From: an uncultured Clostridium sp. | Lineage (GTDB): Bacteria > Bacillota > Clostridia > Lachnospirales > Lachnospiraceae | Direction: 5' to 3' | NCBI GenBank assembly: GCA_900555045.1 | Contig: USJW01000018.1 | Coordinates: 1-52,696, forward strand | DNA: 52,696 nt | Part shown: positions 15,711 to 23,895 of the stretch, one piece after another | Numbering within the stretch: position 1 is the first letter of the stretch | Layout: each line of letters opens with the position of its first letter | Translations under genes and position numbers: made by a program | The notes under the pieces: generated by a model | The model's input: the letters and a program-made list of their open reading frames with translations, nothing else | What the model was told of the DNA's origin: nothing | Databases searched by the model: none

Positions 15711-16898
15711 TTAGAAATCCACGCTCTCGTCGTAGAAGCAGCACTTTAACAGCTTTGCCATCTGCTCCGGGTCGATGGATCTGGGGTTGGAACCGGTGCA
15801 GGCGTCGCCAACAGCCAGCTCGGCAACCTTCGGCAGCTTCTCCATGAACTCCTTCTCGTCGATGATTCCGCCCTCGTAATCCTTGATGCAGGCCGGAATA
15901 TCCAGAGCCTTGTTCATCTCTAAAAGCCGTGCGATGAGCGCATTTGTCAGCTCCTCGTCGGTGGTGCCGGGCAGGCCTATGAACTTGGCGATCTTCGCAT
16001 ATCTTGCAGCGGCCTCAGGTTCTTTGGAGTTGAACTTGATCACCTTGGGGAGGTACATTGCATTTGCACAACCGTGAACAATGTGGCCGCCGGAATATGC
16101 TGCCCCGGTCTTGTGGGCCATGGAGTGAACGATTCCCAACAGGGCGTTGGAGAATGCCATTCCGGCCAGACACTGGGCATCGTGCATCTTATCACGGGCT
16201 TCCATATCCCCGTTATAAGACGGAATCAGATACTCGTTAATCATCTCGATGGCATGGAGAGCTAACGGGTCGGTGTACTCGCAGTGAAGGGTGGAAACGT
16301 ACGCCTCGATGGCGTGGGTCATGGCGTCCATGCCGGTGTGAGCGGTCAGCTTCTTGGGCATGGTCTCGGCCAGGGTCGGATCTACGATGGCGACATCCGG
16401 GGTGATGTTGAAGTCAGCCAGCGGATATTTGATGCCTTTCTTGTAGTCGGTGATAACGGAGAATGCGGTAACCTCGGTGGCCGTGCCGGAGGTGGAGGAA
16501 ACTGCACAGAATTTTGCCTTGGTGCGCAGGGTCGGGAAGCTGAACGGTGTGATCAGATCCTCGAAGGTAACCTCGGGGTACTCGTAGAATGCCCACATGG
16601 CCTTCGCCGCGTCGATGGGGGAACCGCCGCCGATGGCAACGATCCAGTCGGGACCGAATGCGCGCATAGCCTCAGCGCCTCTCATCACGGTGTCAACGGA
16701 AGGATCCGGCTCAACGCCCTCGAACAGCTGCACTTCCATGCCAGCCTCTTTTAAGTAATCTACCACTTTGTCCAGGAAGCCGAAGCGCTTCATGGAGCCG
16801 CCGCCCACAACAACGATGGCTTTCTTTCCGGTCAAAGTCTTTAACGCCTCCAGGGCGTCCTTTCCATGGTAAAGATCTCTCGGCAATGTAAATCTCAT
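15711..16898 (-). CDS. Iron-containing alcohol dehydrogenase
   Basis: Group III metal-dependent alcohol dehydrogenase of 395 residues, reducing aldehydes or oxidising alcohols with NAD(P)H in the cytoplasm. The nucleotide-binding GGGSMKRFG and IGGGSPIDAAK motifs are present. The metal ligands are Asp191 and His195 (TGMDAMTHAIEAY), His258 (GIVHSMAHKTG) and His272 or His275 in the GGHIVHGCANA segment. It resembles clostridial butanol/1,3-propanediol-type dehydrogenases; the physiological substrate cannot be fixed from sequence. A 16-bp palindrome and the next LysR gene lie upstream on the same strand. Confidence 0.9.
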   Translation of the reverse strand: MRFTLPRDLYHGKDALEALKTLTGKKAIVVVGGGSMKRFGFLDKVVDYLKEAGMEVQLFEGVEPDPSVDTVMRGAEAMRAFGPDWIVAIGGGSPIDAAKAMWAFYEYPEVTFEDLITPFSFPTLRTKAKFCAVSSTSGTATEVTAFSVITDYKKGIKYPLADFNITPDVAIVDPTLAETMPKKLTAHTGMDAMTHAIEAYVSTLHCEYTDPLALHAIEMINEYLIPSYNGDMEARDKMHDAQCLAGMAFSNALLGIVHSMAHKTGAAYSGGHIVHGCANAMYLPKVIKFNSKEPEAAARYAKIAKFIGLPGTTDEELTNALIARLLEMNKALDIPACIKDYEGGIIDEKEFMEKLPKVAELAVGDACTGSNPRSIDPEQMAKLLKCCFYDESVDF

Positions 16899-16935
16899 AG
16901 TGAATCTCTCCTTTTCTCAATGAAATATATAGATC

Positions 16936-16964
16936 CATGACAGGCGCTTTTGCGCTCCGTCATG
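16936..16964. promoter_or_regulatory. Hairpin in the 5' leader of the iron alcohol dehydrogenase
   Basis: CATGACAGGCGC-TTTT-GCGCTCCGTCATG forms an imperfect 12-bp stem. It lies about 40-66 bases upstream of the dehydrogenase start, within its likely leader. It could stabilise the mRNA or affect initiation; a T-rich stretch follows only on the plus strand, where no gene ends. Confidence 0.35.
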
Positions 16965-17027
16965 TTCGTTATTTTTTTGACGATTACATCATACCACGGA
17001 TCAGGCGGGGGTGGTAGATACGAAAAA

Positions 17028-17043
17028 GGAATACCGGTATTCC
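17028..17043. promoter_or_regulatory. Perfect 16-bp palindrome upstream of the alcohol dehydrogenase
   Basis: GGAATACCGGTATTCC is fully symmetrical and is followed at once by a related half (GGTATCCC at 17050-17057). It lies between the stop codon of the minus-strand LysR gene (17084) and the alcohol dehydrogenase promoter region; a TATGAT -10-like box is at about 16990-16995 on the minus strand. Position and the ATAC/GTAT arms suit a LysR-type or similar operator. Confidence 0.45.
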
Positions 17044-17083
17044 AATATCGGTATCCCTTAAAAATGGTGTCTGTGACAGCGCA

Positions 17084-18007
17084 TCAGGACAGCTGGCTGG
17101 TCAGGCGGAAGAGGTAGTTTACTAACTCCTTCTCCTCCTTTGACATCCGGTAGCCGCTGCGGTAGATGAGGATGTCCCGGTGCAGGTTTCCGGGGTAGCT
17201 GCAGGTCTTCTGGACCAGGCCCAGGTCGCCGAGGAGGTGGTAGGGCACCGGGGAGGTCCACATGAAGGTGCCCGGAACCTGCCGCAGCAGCTCAAACTGG
17301 CTTCCGCGGTCATAGATGGAGATGGTTTTGCGGGAGCTTCCCCCCGCGGAGGAGGAATCCTCCGACTCAAAGGTGAAGGAGGGGGTCTGTGTGTCCCCCT
17401 GGACCAGCTGGATGTAGTCGCTAAGGTCCAGGTAGGTGAGATTTTCCCGGTCCGCCAGGGGATGGGAGGCGGACATCAGAAGGTTGCAGGAGAACTCCCA
17501 CAGCTCCTTCCCCTCCAGGTTCTCGTCCTGGAGCATCTTCTGGTAGTAGGGCGCGTAGAGGGACTGGCAGCGGACCACCCCCAGGTCAAAGGTCTTGGCG
17601 GCCACGCCGCGGATGGTGTCGCGGGAGTTGGTCTCCAGATAGTTCACCTTCATGGTTGGGAATGCGGTCATCTCCCGGATGAAGGTGGAGAAAGCGTAGG
17701 ATATGTAGGTGGCCCGGGGGACGGAGATGCTGATGGAGAGCGTCCGCTCGCCGTTTTGCTGGCAGAGGGCCTCGATCTGCTCCTCCTGGACCAGGATGGC
17801 CTTTGCGTAGCGCAAAAACTCCTCCCCGCGCTTGGTGGGGACCATCCCACGGCTGGTGCGGTCGAAAATGGGGCTCCCCAAATCCCGCTCCAGCTCCCGG
17901 ATAATTTTGCTCAAATGGGGCTGGTTCATATAAAAATTTTGAGCGGCCTTGGTGATAGAACCGGTTTTTTCCACCTCCACGGCATATTTCAAATAAGAAA
18001 GATTCAT
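17084..18007 (-). CDS. LysR-family transcriptional regulator
   Basis: A 307-residue LysR protein with an N-terminal HTH (MNLSYLKYAVEVEKTGSITKAAQNFYMNQPHLSKIIRELE) and a co-inducer domain from about residue 90 (TLSISISVPRATYISYAF). A Ser/Gly-rich insertion (ESEDSSSAGGSS) sits inside the second half. It is divergent from lrp and upstream of, on the same strand as, the iron alcohol dehydrogenase, which it may regulate. The ligand is unknown. Confidence 0.88.
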   Translation of the reverse strand: MNLSYLKYAVEVEKTGSITKAAQNFYMNQPHLSKIIRELERDLGSPIFDRTSRGMVPTKRGEEFLRYAKAILVQEEQIEALCQQNGERTLSISISVPRATYISYAFSTFIREMTAFPTMKVNYLETNSRDTIRGVAAKTFDLGVVRCQSLYAPYYQKMLQDENLEGKELWEFSCNLLMSASHPLADRENLTYLDLSDYIQLVQGDTQTPSFTFESEDSSSAGGSSRKTISIYDRGSQFELLRQVPGTFMWTSPVPYHLLGDLGLVQKTCSYPGNLHRDILIYRSGYRMSKEEKELVNYLFRLTSQLS

Positions 18008-18111
18008 AGTGTAACTCCCAAAAAAGTGTGGTATAATAATGAAACGTAAATCTTACCATCGATTATAATGCATTGCCGTAAAAATGAAAAGGGAAAGAAG
18101 TGAGGACTTTT

Positions 18112-18570
18112 ATGGATAATATGGATTACAAGATTCTGCACATACTGAAGGAGAACGGCAGGGAGACTGCTTCTGATATCAGCAAGAAGGTGCATCTTTC
18201 CGTCTCCGCCGTGCTGGACCGGATCAAGAAGATGGAGGAATCGGGGCTGATCAAGGGCTACACCGTGGTGGTGGACTCCAAGGCTCTGGGCAACGATGTG
18301 ACGGCGCTGATGGAGATCAGCCTGGAGCACCCCAGATATCACGACTCCTTCACCGAAGTGATCATGGACCACCCCAACATCCTGGACTGCTACTATCTGA
18401 CGGGGGACTATGATTTTGTGCTGAAGATATCCTGTGCGTCCTCCGACGAGCTGGAGCGGATTCACCGCAACATCAAGAGTCTGCCGGGCGTATCCGCAAC
18501 CAGAACCCATTTCGTGCTAAAGGAAATTAAAAATACATACTCTGCGATTCCGGGAGAGGAAGCAGAGTGA
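18112..18570 (+). CDS. Lrp/AsnC-family transcriptional regulator
   Basis: A 152-residue feast/famine regulator. An N-terminal AsnC-type HTH (NMDYKILHILKENGRETASDISKKVHLSVSAVLDRIKKMEESGLI) is followed by the RAM amino-acid-sensing domain (about residues 65-145, with LTGDYDFVLKISCASSDELERI). ATG at 18112 is preferred over GTG at 18100 because GTGAGGA sits at the right distance. It is separated by 25 bases from the D-amino-acid aminotransferase and probably co-transcribed with it, which suggests control by an amino acid such as alanine. Confidence 0.92.
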   Translation: MDNMDYKILHILKENGRETASDISKKVHLSVSAVLDRIKKMEESGLIKGYTVVVDSKALGNDVTALMEISLEHPRYHDSFTEVIMDHPNILDCYYLTGDYDFVLKISCASSDELERIHRNIKSLPGVSATRTHFVLKEIKNTYSAIPGEEAE

Positions 18571-18595
18571 GCATCATCGATAAGGAGAGAGTAAG

Positions 18596-19432
18596 ATGAA
18601 GACACTGGGATATTACAACGGGCGATACGATGAGGTGGACCGGATGATGGTCCCCATGAACGACCGCGTTTGCTATTTCGGGGACGGCGTGTACGACGCG
18701 GGGCCCTGCCGGAACTACCATATTTTTGCGCTGGATGAGCACGTGGACCGGTTTTTCAACAGCGCGTCCATGCTGGACATCCACATGCCCTGCTCCAAGG
18801 AGGAGTTAAAGGCGCTGTTAAACGATCTGGTGAAAAAGCTGGATACGGGGGACATGTTCGTGTACTACCAGGTGACCCGCGGGACGGCGATGCGGGACCA
18901 CACGTTCTCGGACGGCCCGGCCAATCTCTGGGTGATGCTAAAGCCCGCAGGGACGCCGAACCTGTCGGAGAAGATCCGGCTGATCACCGTGGAGGACACC
19001 CGTTTCTTCCACTGCAACATCAAGACCTTAAACCTGATTCCCAGCGTGATGGCCTCCCAGAAGGCCAAGGAGCACGGGTGCCAGGAGGCGGTGTTCCACC
19101 GGGGCGACCGGGTGACCGAGTGCTCCCACAGCAACTGCCATATCTTAAAGGACGGGCGGCTGATCACGGCTCCGCTTGACAATTTGATCCTGCCGGGGAT
19201 CGCCAGGGCCCATCTGCTTCGCATCTGCGAGCGGCTCGGGGTGCCGGTGGACGAGCGTCCCTTCACCCTGGCGGAGCTTTTTGCGGCCGACGAGGTGTTA
19301 GTCACCTCCTCCAGCAAGTTCTGCATGTCGGCGTGCGAGATCGACGGCAAGCCGGCGGGCGGCAAGGCGCCGGAGCTTGTCGCAAAGCTGCAGGCCGCTG
19401 TCATGGAGGAGTATTTACAGGAGACAGAGTGA
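18596..19432 (+). CDS. dat: D-amino-acid (D-alanine) aminotransferase
   Basis: Fold-type IV PLP enzyme that interconverts D-alanine and D-glutamate with their keto acids, supplying D-amino acids for peptidoglycan. It has 278 residues. Lys143 in CNIKTLNLIPSV is the Schiff-base lysine. The VTRGTAMRDHTF segment supplies Arg100 and His102, matching the Arg/His carboxylate trap that distinguishes D-amino-acid aminotransferases from branched-chain or ADC-lyase relatives. Glu110-class and SSSKFCMSA phosphate-side segments are recognisable. GGAGAGAGTAAG precedes the ATG. It lies between lrp and apbE in a tight cluster. Confidence 0.88.
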   Translation: MKTLGYYNGRYDEVDRMMVPMNDRVCYFGDGVYDAGPCRNYHIFALDEHVDRFFNSASMLDIHMPCSKEELKALLNDLVKKLDTGDMFVYYQVTRGTAMRDHTFSDGPANLWVMLKPAGTPNLSEKIRLITVEDTRFFHCNIKTLNLIPSVMASQKAKEHGCQEAVFHRGDRVTECSHSNCHILKDGRLITAPLDNLILPGIARAHLLRICERLGVPVDERPFTLAELFAADEVLVTSSSKFCMSACEIDGKPAGGKAPELVAKLQAAVMEEYLQETE

Positions 19433-20464
19433 GTGAGAAGAGATAAATTACGCCGCCGCATGGCGGCATTGATCAGCGGAATATTGATCAGCACGGCTTG
19501 TCTGACGGGATGCGCCCCACCGGTTGGCGCTCCCATCAGCCAGTCGTCTTTTTTGTTGGACACCTTCGTGACGGTGACGGTTTACGGCAGCAGCAACCTG
19601 TTTTCGCAGAAGACGAAGAAGGCGGTTCAGGGGAGTCTGGATCTGTGCAGGGAGTATGAGCAGCTGCTGAGCAAAACCATCGACACCAGCGAGATTTATA
19701 AGATCAACCACCGGGAGGCGGGGACCAGGTCCATGACCGTCTCGGACGACACGGCGCGGGTGATCGAGCGGGGACTGCGCTACTGCAGCCTGTCGGACGG
19801 AGCCTTCGACATCACCATTGAGCCCTTAAGCTCCCTGTGGGATTTCAAGGGGCCGGACTACCGGGTGCCGGATGAGTCGGAGATCGAGAAGGATATGCAC
19901 CGGGTGGATTACCGGGCGCTTCACGTGGAGGGCGATCAGATCCTGTTTGACCGGGACGACACGAGCATCGACCTGGGGGCCATCGCCAAGGGATACATCG
20001 CGGACCGGATGAAGGAGTACCTAAAGGAGAACGGCGTCACCAGCGCGGTGATCAACTTAGGCGGCAATGTGCTCTGCCTGGGGGAGCAGCCGGGCGGGAA
20101 GCCCTTTCACATCGGGCTCCAGAAGCCCTTCGCGGACCACTCGGAGACGGTGGCGGCGCTCAATATTAAGGACATGTCGGTGGTGTCCTCCGGTGTGTAT
20201 GAGCGGCATTTTGTGAAGGACGGGGTCAACTACCACCACATTTTAAATCCCCGAACCGGGTTCCCGTACGAGAACGGCCTGGTGCAGGTCTCCATCATTT
20301 CGGAGGAGTCGGTGGACGGGGACGGGCTCAGCACCACCTGCTTTGCGCTGGGGCTTGAGCGCGGGATGGAGCTTTTAAACTCCATGGACGGTGTGTACGG
20401 GATTTTCATAACGGAGGACGGGACGCTGCACTATTCCGACGGCGCAGAGGACTTTCTGGAGTGA
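19433..20464 (+). CDS. apbE: ApbE-family FAD:protein FMN transferase, lipoprotein
   Basis: Flavin transferase that attaches FMN covalently to threonines of exported redox proteins such as Rnf/Nqr subunits. The 343-residue product starts at GTG 19433, immediately after the dat stop. A basic n-region leads into a lipoprotein signal ending in CLTGC (lipobox cysteine at residue 27), so it is anchored outside the membrane. Family hallmarks include SDGAFDITIEPL, IDLGAIAKGYIADR, NLGGNVLCLG and HILNPRTGFP. No flavinylation target (rnf, FMN-binding domain protein) lies in the window. It is followed by a terminator. Confidence 0.93.
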   Translation: MRRDKLRRRMAALISGILISTACLTGCAPPVGAPISQSSFLLDTFVTVTVYGSSNLFSQKTKKAVQGSLDLCREYEQLLSKTIDTSEIYKINHREAGTRSMTVSDDTARVIERGLRYCSLSDGAFDITIEPLSSLWDFKGPDYRVPDESEIEKDMHRVDYRALHVEGDQILFDRDDTSIDLGAIAKGYIADRMKEYLKENGVTSAVINLGGNVLCLGEQPGGKPFHIGLQKPFADHSETVAALNIKDMSVVSSGVYERHFVKDGVNYHHILNPRTGFPYENGLVQVSIISEESVDGDGLSTTCFALGLERGMELLNSMDGVYGIFITEDGTLHYSDGAEDFLE

Positions 20465-20469
20465 GGAGG

Positions 20470-20492
20470 AAACGCCTTTTACGGCGTTTTTT
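20470..20492 (+). terminator. Terminator after apbE
   Basis: AAACGCC and GGCGTTT form a short stem around TTTTAC, followed by a run of Ts. It ends the lrp-dat-apbE unit. Confidence 0.85.
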
Positions 20493-20493
20493 C

Positions 20494-20522
20494 TTTACAT
20501 TTTGGGGTGGGTATACTACAAT
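20494..20522 (+). promoter_or_regulatory. Promoter for gtrA-yfhO-argH
   Basis: TTTACA (20494-20499) and TACAAT (20517-20522) have a 17-base spacer, placed right after the preceding terminator and 45 bases upstream of gtrA. Confidence 0.65.
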
Positions 20523-20567
20523 AGTACCGATATGTGCTTGAGAATTTTGGAAATTCAGGTGTGAGAG

Positions 20568-21005
20568 ATGATCGAGAAAATAAAGAAAGCGTGTTTCAAT
20601 TATGAGACGGTCAGCTATGTGATCTGCGGCGTTCTGACCACGCTGGTGGACTTTTTGTCCTACTCGCTGTTCCGGAAGGCCGACTTGAGCGTGGAATTGT
20701 CCCAGGCGTTTTCCTGGGTGGCGGCGGTATTCTTCGCGTACGTGGTGAACAAGCTGATCGTATTCCGGAATTTTAACCTGCGGCCGACCTATCTGGCCCG
20801 GGAACTGGGCACCTTCACGGCGGCCCGGGCGGTCTCCGGCGTGCTGGTCTGGGCCATGATGGTCGGACTTATGCGGCTGGCCGGGGATCGGGGCTTTTTG
20901 TTTGAGCTGTTCTGCAAAGGGCTGGTATCTGTGGTGAACCTGGTTTTGAACTATGTGTTCAGCAAGGTTTGGATATTCAAGAAAACGACCGGTGAAGAAA
21001 GGTGA
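20568..21005 (+). CDS. GtrA-family membrane protein (putative lipid-linked sugar flippase)
   Basis: A 145-residue protein with four transmembrane segments typical of the GtrA/GtcA family (about residues 15-35, 42-62, 80-102 and 112-135). The conserved YVVNKLIVF and LNYVFSKVWIF elements close the second and fourth helices. GtrA/GtcA proteins are thought to flip undecaprenyl-phosphate-linked sugars for decorating teichoic acids or other glycans. It is eight bases upstream of yfhO. The glycosyltransferase (CsbB/GtrB type) that normally loads the lipid carrier is not nearby. Confidence 0.9.
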   Translation: MIEKIKKACFNYETVSYVICGVLTTLVDFLSYSLFRKADLSVELSQAFSWVAAVFFAYVVNKLIVFRNFNLRPTYLARELGTFTAARAVSGVLVWAMMVGLMRLAGDRGFLFELFCKGLVSVVNLVLNYVFSKVWIFKKTTGEER

Positions 21006-21012
21006 AACTGCC

Positions 21013-23892
21013 ATGGAACGGGATGAAGTGGAGCGGGTGGAGCGGGAGCTGGACGAAATTTTGAGCATCGTCCAGCCGGACCGCACTGCCCAGGGCAGCG
21101 CAGAGACATTGACTGGAGAGAATATGCGAAGGAGAACGACAGAGCCGGTCGAGTGGCTGGACGAAGACTATACAGACGGGCTGGAACCGAAAAGCGGGGA
21201 GGCCGGCAAAGCGCGGCGGGGAAGAAGCCGGGCGAGGGCGGAGGCCGCAGGGACGGAGGAAGAAGGCGGGGACGAGCTGAGCGGGGAAGTGCCGGAGTGC
21301 GACGAGTACGACTACGGCGATGAGTTCCCGGAAAACGGGGAATATGTCTACGAGGAGGAGGCCGCGCCGGAGGATGGCGTGTACGATGGGCGGCGAGGGC
21401 CGGCCCTGCGCATACTGAAGCCCTCCGACGGGCTGTTGGCGGCGTTTTTTGTCCCGGTGGTTGTGATGATCATCGTGTTCGCGCAGCGGGGGATCTTCCC
21501 CTTCGGGGAGGAGAGCTTTCTGCGGACGGACATGTACCACCAGTACGCGCCGTTCTTCTCGGAGTTTCAGTACAAGCTGACCCACGGCGGCAGCCTGCTG
21601 TACAGCTGGGACATCGGGATGGGCGTGAACTTCTCGGCGCTGTTTGCCTACTATCTGGCAAGCCCGTTTAACTGGCTGGTGGCGCTGTGCCCCAAGGCGT
21701 ACATGATCGAGTTCATGAGCTACGGCATCGTGCTCAAGATCGGCCTCGCGGGCCTGAGCTTCGCCTGGTACCTGCGAAAACACTGCAAAACGCAGGACTT
21801 CGGCGTGGGATTTTTTGGAATTTTCTACGCGCTGTCCGGGTACATGGCCGCCTACAGCTGGAATATTATGTGGATGGACTGCATCATCCTGTTCCCGATA
21901 ATCATGCTGGGGCTGGAGCGGCTGGTGTGCGAGAAAAAGCCGTTTTTGTACTGTCTGACCCTGGGCGCGTCGATTTTGTCCAACTATTATATATCCATCA
22001 TGATCTGTATTTTCATGGTGATGTACTTCATCGCGCTGCTGGTGCTCTATCCGCCGCGCAGGGCGAGAGAGTTTTTCGGGGCATGCGCACGGTTTGGCGC
22101 CTTCTCGCTGGCTGCGGGAGGCCTGGCTGCGGTGGTGCTGCTGCCGGAGATCTACGCGCTGCAGACCACGGCCTCGGGAAACTTCGATTTTCCCAAGACG
22201 CTGACCTCCTATTTCCCGATTTTTGACATGCTGGCGAGGCATATCGGGAACGTGGGCGTGGAGATCGGACTGGACCACTGGCCAAACATTTACTGCGGCG
22301 TGGCGGTGTTTATCTTTTTCCTGCTGTTCCTTGCCAGCCGGAAGATCGCGGTGCGGGAGAAGGCGGTGTACTGCAGCTTGCTGCTGCTGTTTTTCGCCAG
22401 CTTCTCCACCAACATGCTGAATTTTATCTGGCACGGGTTCCATTACCCCAACAGCCTGCCGTGCAGACAGTCCTTCATCTATATCGCGCTGATGCTACTG
22501 ATCTGCTACCGGGCCTACATGTACCTGGACGTGACGCCGTGGAAGCATGTGGCCATGGCCTTCTGGGGGTCGGCCTCCTTCGTGATTCTGGCGGAGAAGC
22601 TGGTGGACAATCGGGAGCAGTTCCACTTTTCCATCTTCTATGTGGCGCTGCTGTTCCTTGCCATGTACGCGGGGTTAATCTACCTGTACAAGCGGCGCAG
22701 AAAGGGCGCGGATCTGATCATTCTGCTGGCCCTCGCGCTGGTATCCATCGAGGCGGCGGTGAACACGACGGTCACCAGCGTGCCGACCACCAGCCGGACC
22801 GCCTACACCCGGGACAACCGGGATGTGATCTCGCTGATGGAGGAGATAAAGCCGCAGACCTTCTACCGGGTGGAGAAGGTGGAGCGCAAGACCAAGAACG
22901 ACGGGGCGTGGATGAACTTCCCGTCGGTGTCCCTGTTCTCGTCCACCGCGGACGCCTCCCTGTCGGAGTTCTTCCGCAAGCTGGGGTGTGAGAGCTCCAC
23001 AAACGCCTACAGCATCACCGGCAGCACGCCGCTTGTGGACAGCCTGTTCTCGGTAAAGTATGGGCTGTACGGCGGCGAGCAGGGAACCGGGGAGCTGCTC
23101 AGCTTCTCGGGGCGCAGAGGTGACACCTGGCTCTATGAGAATCTGTACACCCTGCCGGTGGCCTTCATGCTGCCGGGGGATGTGGAGGAGAATTGGATTC
23201 TGGACTCCGGAAATCCGGCCTACGTGCAGAACGACCTGTGCGACGTGCTGGACGCGTCCCCGGTCCTGCTGCAGATGGACACAGTGCCGAACGGTAACCG
23301 GCTGGAGTTCACCGCGGATGTGACCGGCGACTACTATGCGTATGTGACCAGCCGCAAGACCAAGGAGGTCACCGCGGTGGTGGGTTCGGAGACCAAAACC
23401 TTTGACAACGTGGACCGAGGGTATTTCCTGGAGCTGGGAAACTGCGCAGCCGGGACCATGGTGACACTGGAGCCGAAGGACGAGGCCAATGTGGCGCTGT
23501 CGGCGCAGGTCTGGCGCTTTAATCCCCAGGGATTAAAGGAGGTCTACAGCCGCTTAAACGCCAACCCGATGACCGTGACTAAGTGGACTGATGTGGAAAT
23601 TGCCGGCACGGTGGCGGCCGATCAGGCCGGTGTTATGTATACAAGCATTCCCTATGACAAGGGGTGGAGCGCCAAGGTGGACGGAAATCCGGTGACGCCC
23701 AGAAAGCTGTTCGACACCTTTTTGGGTGTGGACTTAAGCGCGGGCGCGCACACGGTTGTCCTGACCTACGAGCCCCAGGGGCTCAGATTGGGCGCTATGA
23801 TCACAGGTGCAAGTGCAGCGTTTCTCGGGATATCCGCGGCCGTGTACTTTGCCTTAAACAAAACGAAAAAAAGACGAGAGCGAGGAGAATAA
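21013..23892 (+). CDS. YfhO-family polytopic membrane glycosyltransferase with acidic N-terminal extension
   Basis: A 959-residue protein. Residues 1-138 are a charged, strongly acidic and probably disordered cytoplasmic tail. Residues about 140-600 hold a dozen or more transmembrane helices with the YfhO signature region RTDMYHQYAPFFSEFQYKL and YSWDIGMGVNFSA (GT-C-like catalytic loop with DM and the acidic ends). Residues about 620-925 form an extracellular beta-rich domain, followed by a last helix and a basic tail (KKRRERGE). In Bacillus and Listeria, YfhO acts with GtrA/GtcA-type proteins in glycosylating lipoteichoic acid. The ATG at 21013 has AAAGGTGA upstream; the extension to 20953 overlaps gtrA. 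The pairing with GtrA supports an envelope-glycosylation role. Confidence 0.88.
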   Translation: MERDEVERVERELDEILSIVQPDRTAQGSAETLTGENMRRRTTEPVEWLDEDYTDGLEPKSGEAGKARRGRSRARAEAAGTEEEGGDELSGEVPECDEYDYGDEFPENGEYVYEEEAAPEDGVYDGRRGPALRILKPSDGLLAAFFVPVVVMIIVFAQRGIFPFGEESFLRTDMYHQYAPFFSEFQYKLTHGGSLLYSWDIGMGVNFSALFAYYLASPFNWLVALCPKAYMIEFMSYGIVLKIGLAGLSFAWYLRKHCKTQDFGVGFFGIFYALSGYMAAYSWNIMWMDCIILFPIIMLGLERLVCEKKPFLYCLTLGASILSNYYISIMICIFMVMYFIALLVLYPPRRAREFFGACARFGAFSLAAGGLAAVVLLPEIYALQTTASGNFDFPKTLTSYFPIFDMLARHIGNVGVEIGLDHWPNIYCGVAVFIFFLLFLASRKIAVREKAVYCSLLLLFFASFSTNMLNFIWHGFHYPNSLPCRQSFIYIALMLLICYRAYMYLDVTPWKHVAMAFWGSASFVILAEKLVDNREQFHFSIFYVALLFLAMYAGLIYLYKRRRKGADLIILLALALVSIEAAVNTTVTSVPTTSRTAYTRDNRDVISLMEEIKPQTFYRVEKVERKTKNDGAWMNFPSVSLFSSTADASLSEFFRKLGCESSTNAYSITGSTPLVDSLFSVKYGLYGGEQGTGELLSFSGRRGDTWLYENLYTLPVAFMLPGDVEENWILDSGNPAYVQNDLCDVLDASPVLLQMDTVPNGNRLEFTADVTGDYYAYVTSRKTKEVTAVVGSETKTFDNVDRGYFLELGNCAAGTMVTLEPKDEANVALSAQVWRFNPQGLKEVYSRLNANPMTVTKWTDVEIAGTVAADQAGVMYTSIPYDKGWSAKVDGNPVTPRKLFDTFLGVDLSAGAHTVVLTYEPQGLRLGAMITGASAAFLGISAAVYFALNKTKKRRERGE

Positions 23893-23895
23893 GCC

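Noticed and set aside
16936..16964. Transcription terminator on the plus strand
   Set aside because: Although a T-rich stretch follows, no plus-strand gene ends here; the hairpin belongs to the leader of the minus-strand dehydrogenase.
20977..22443. 488-codon open frame on the minus strand inside yfhO
   Set aside because: It has no ribosome site, low-complexity His/Gln/Arg-rich sequence and lies antisense to a clear gene; GC-rich codon bias creates such open shadow frames.
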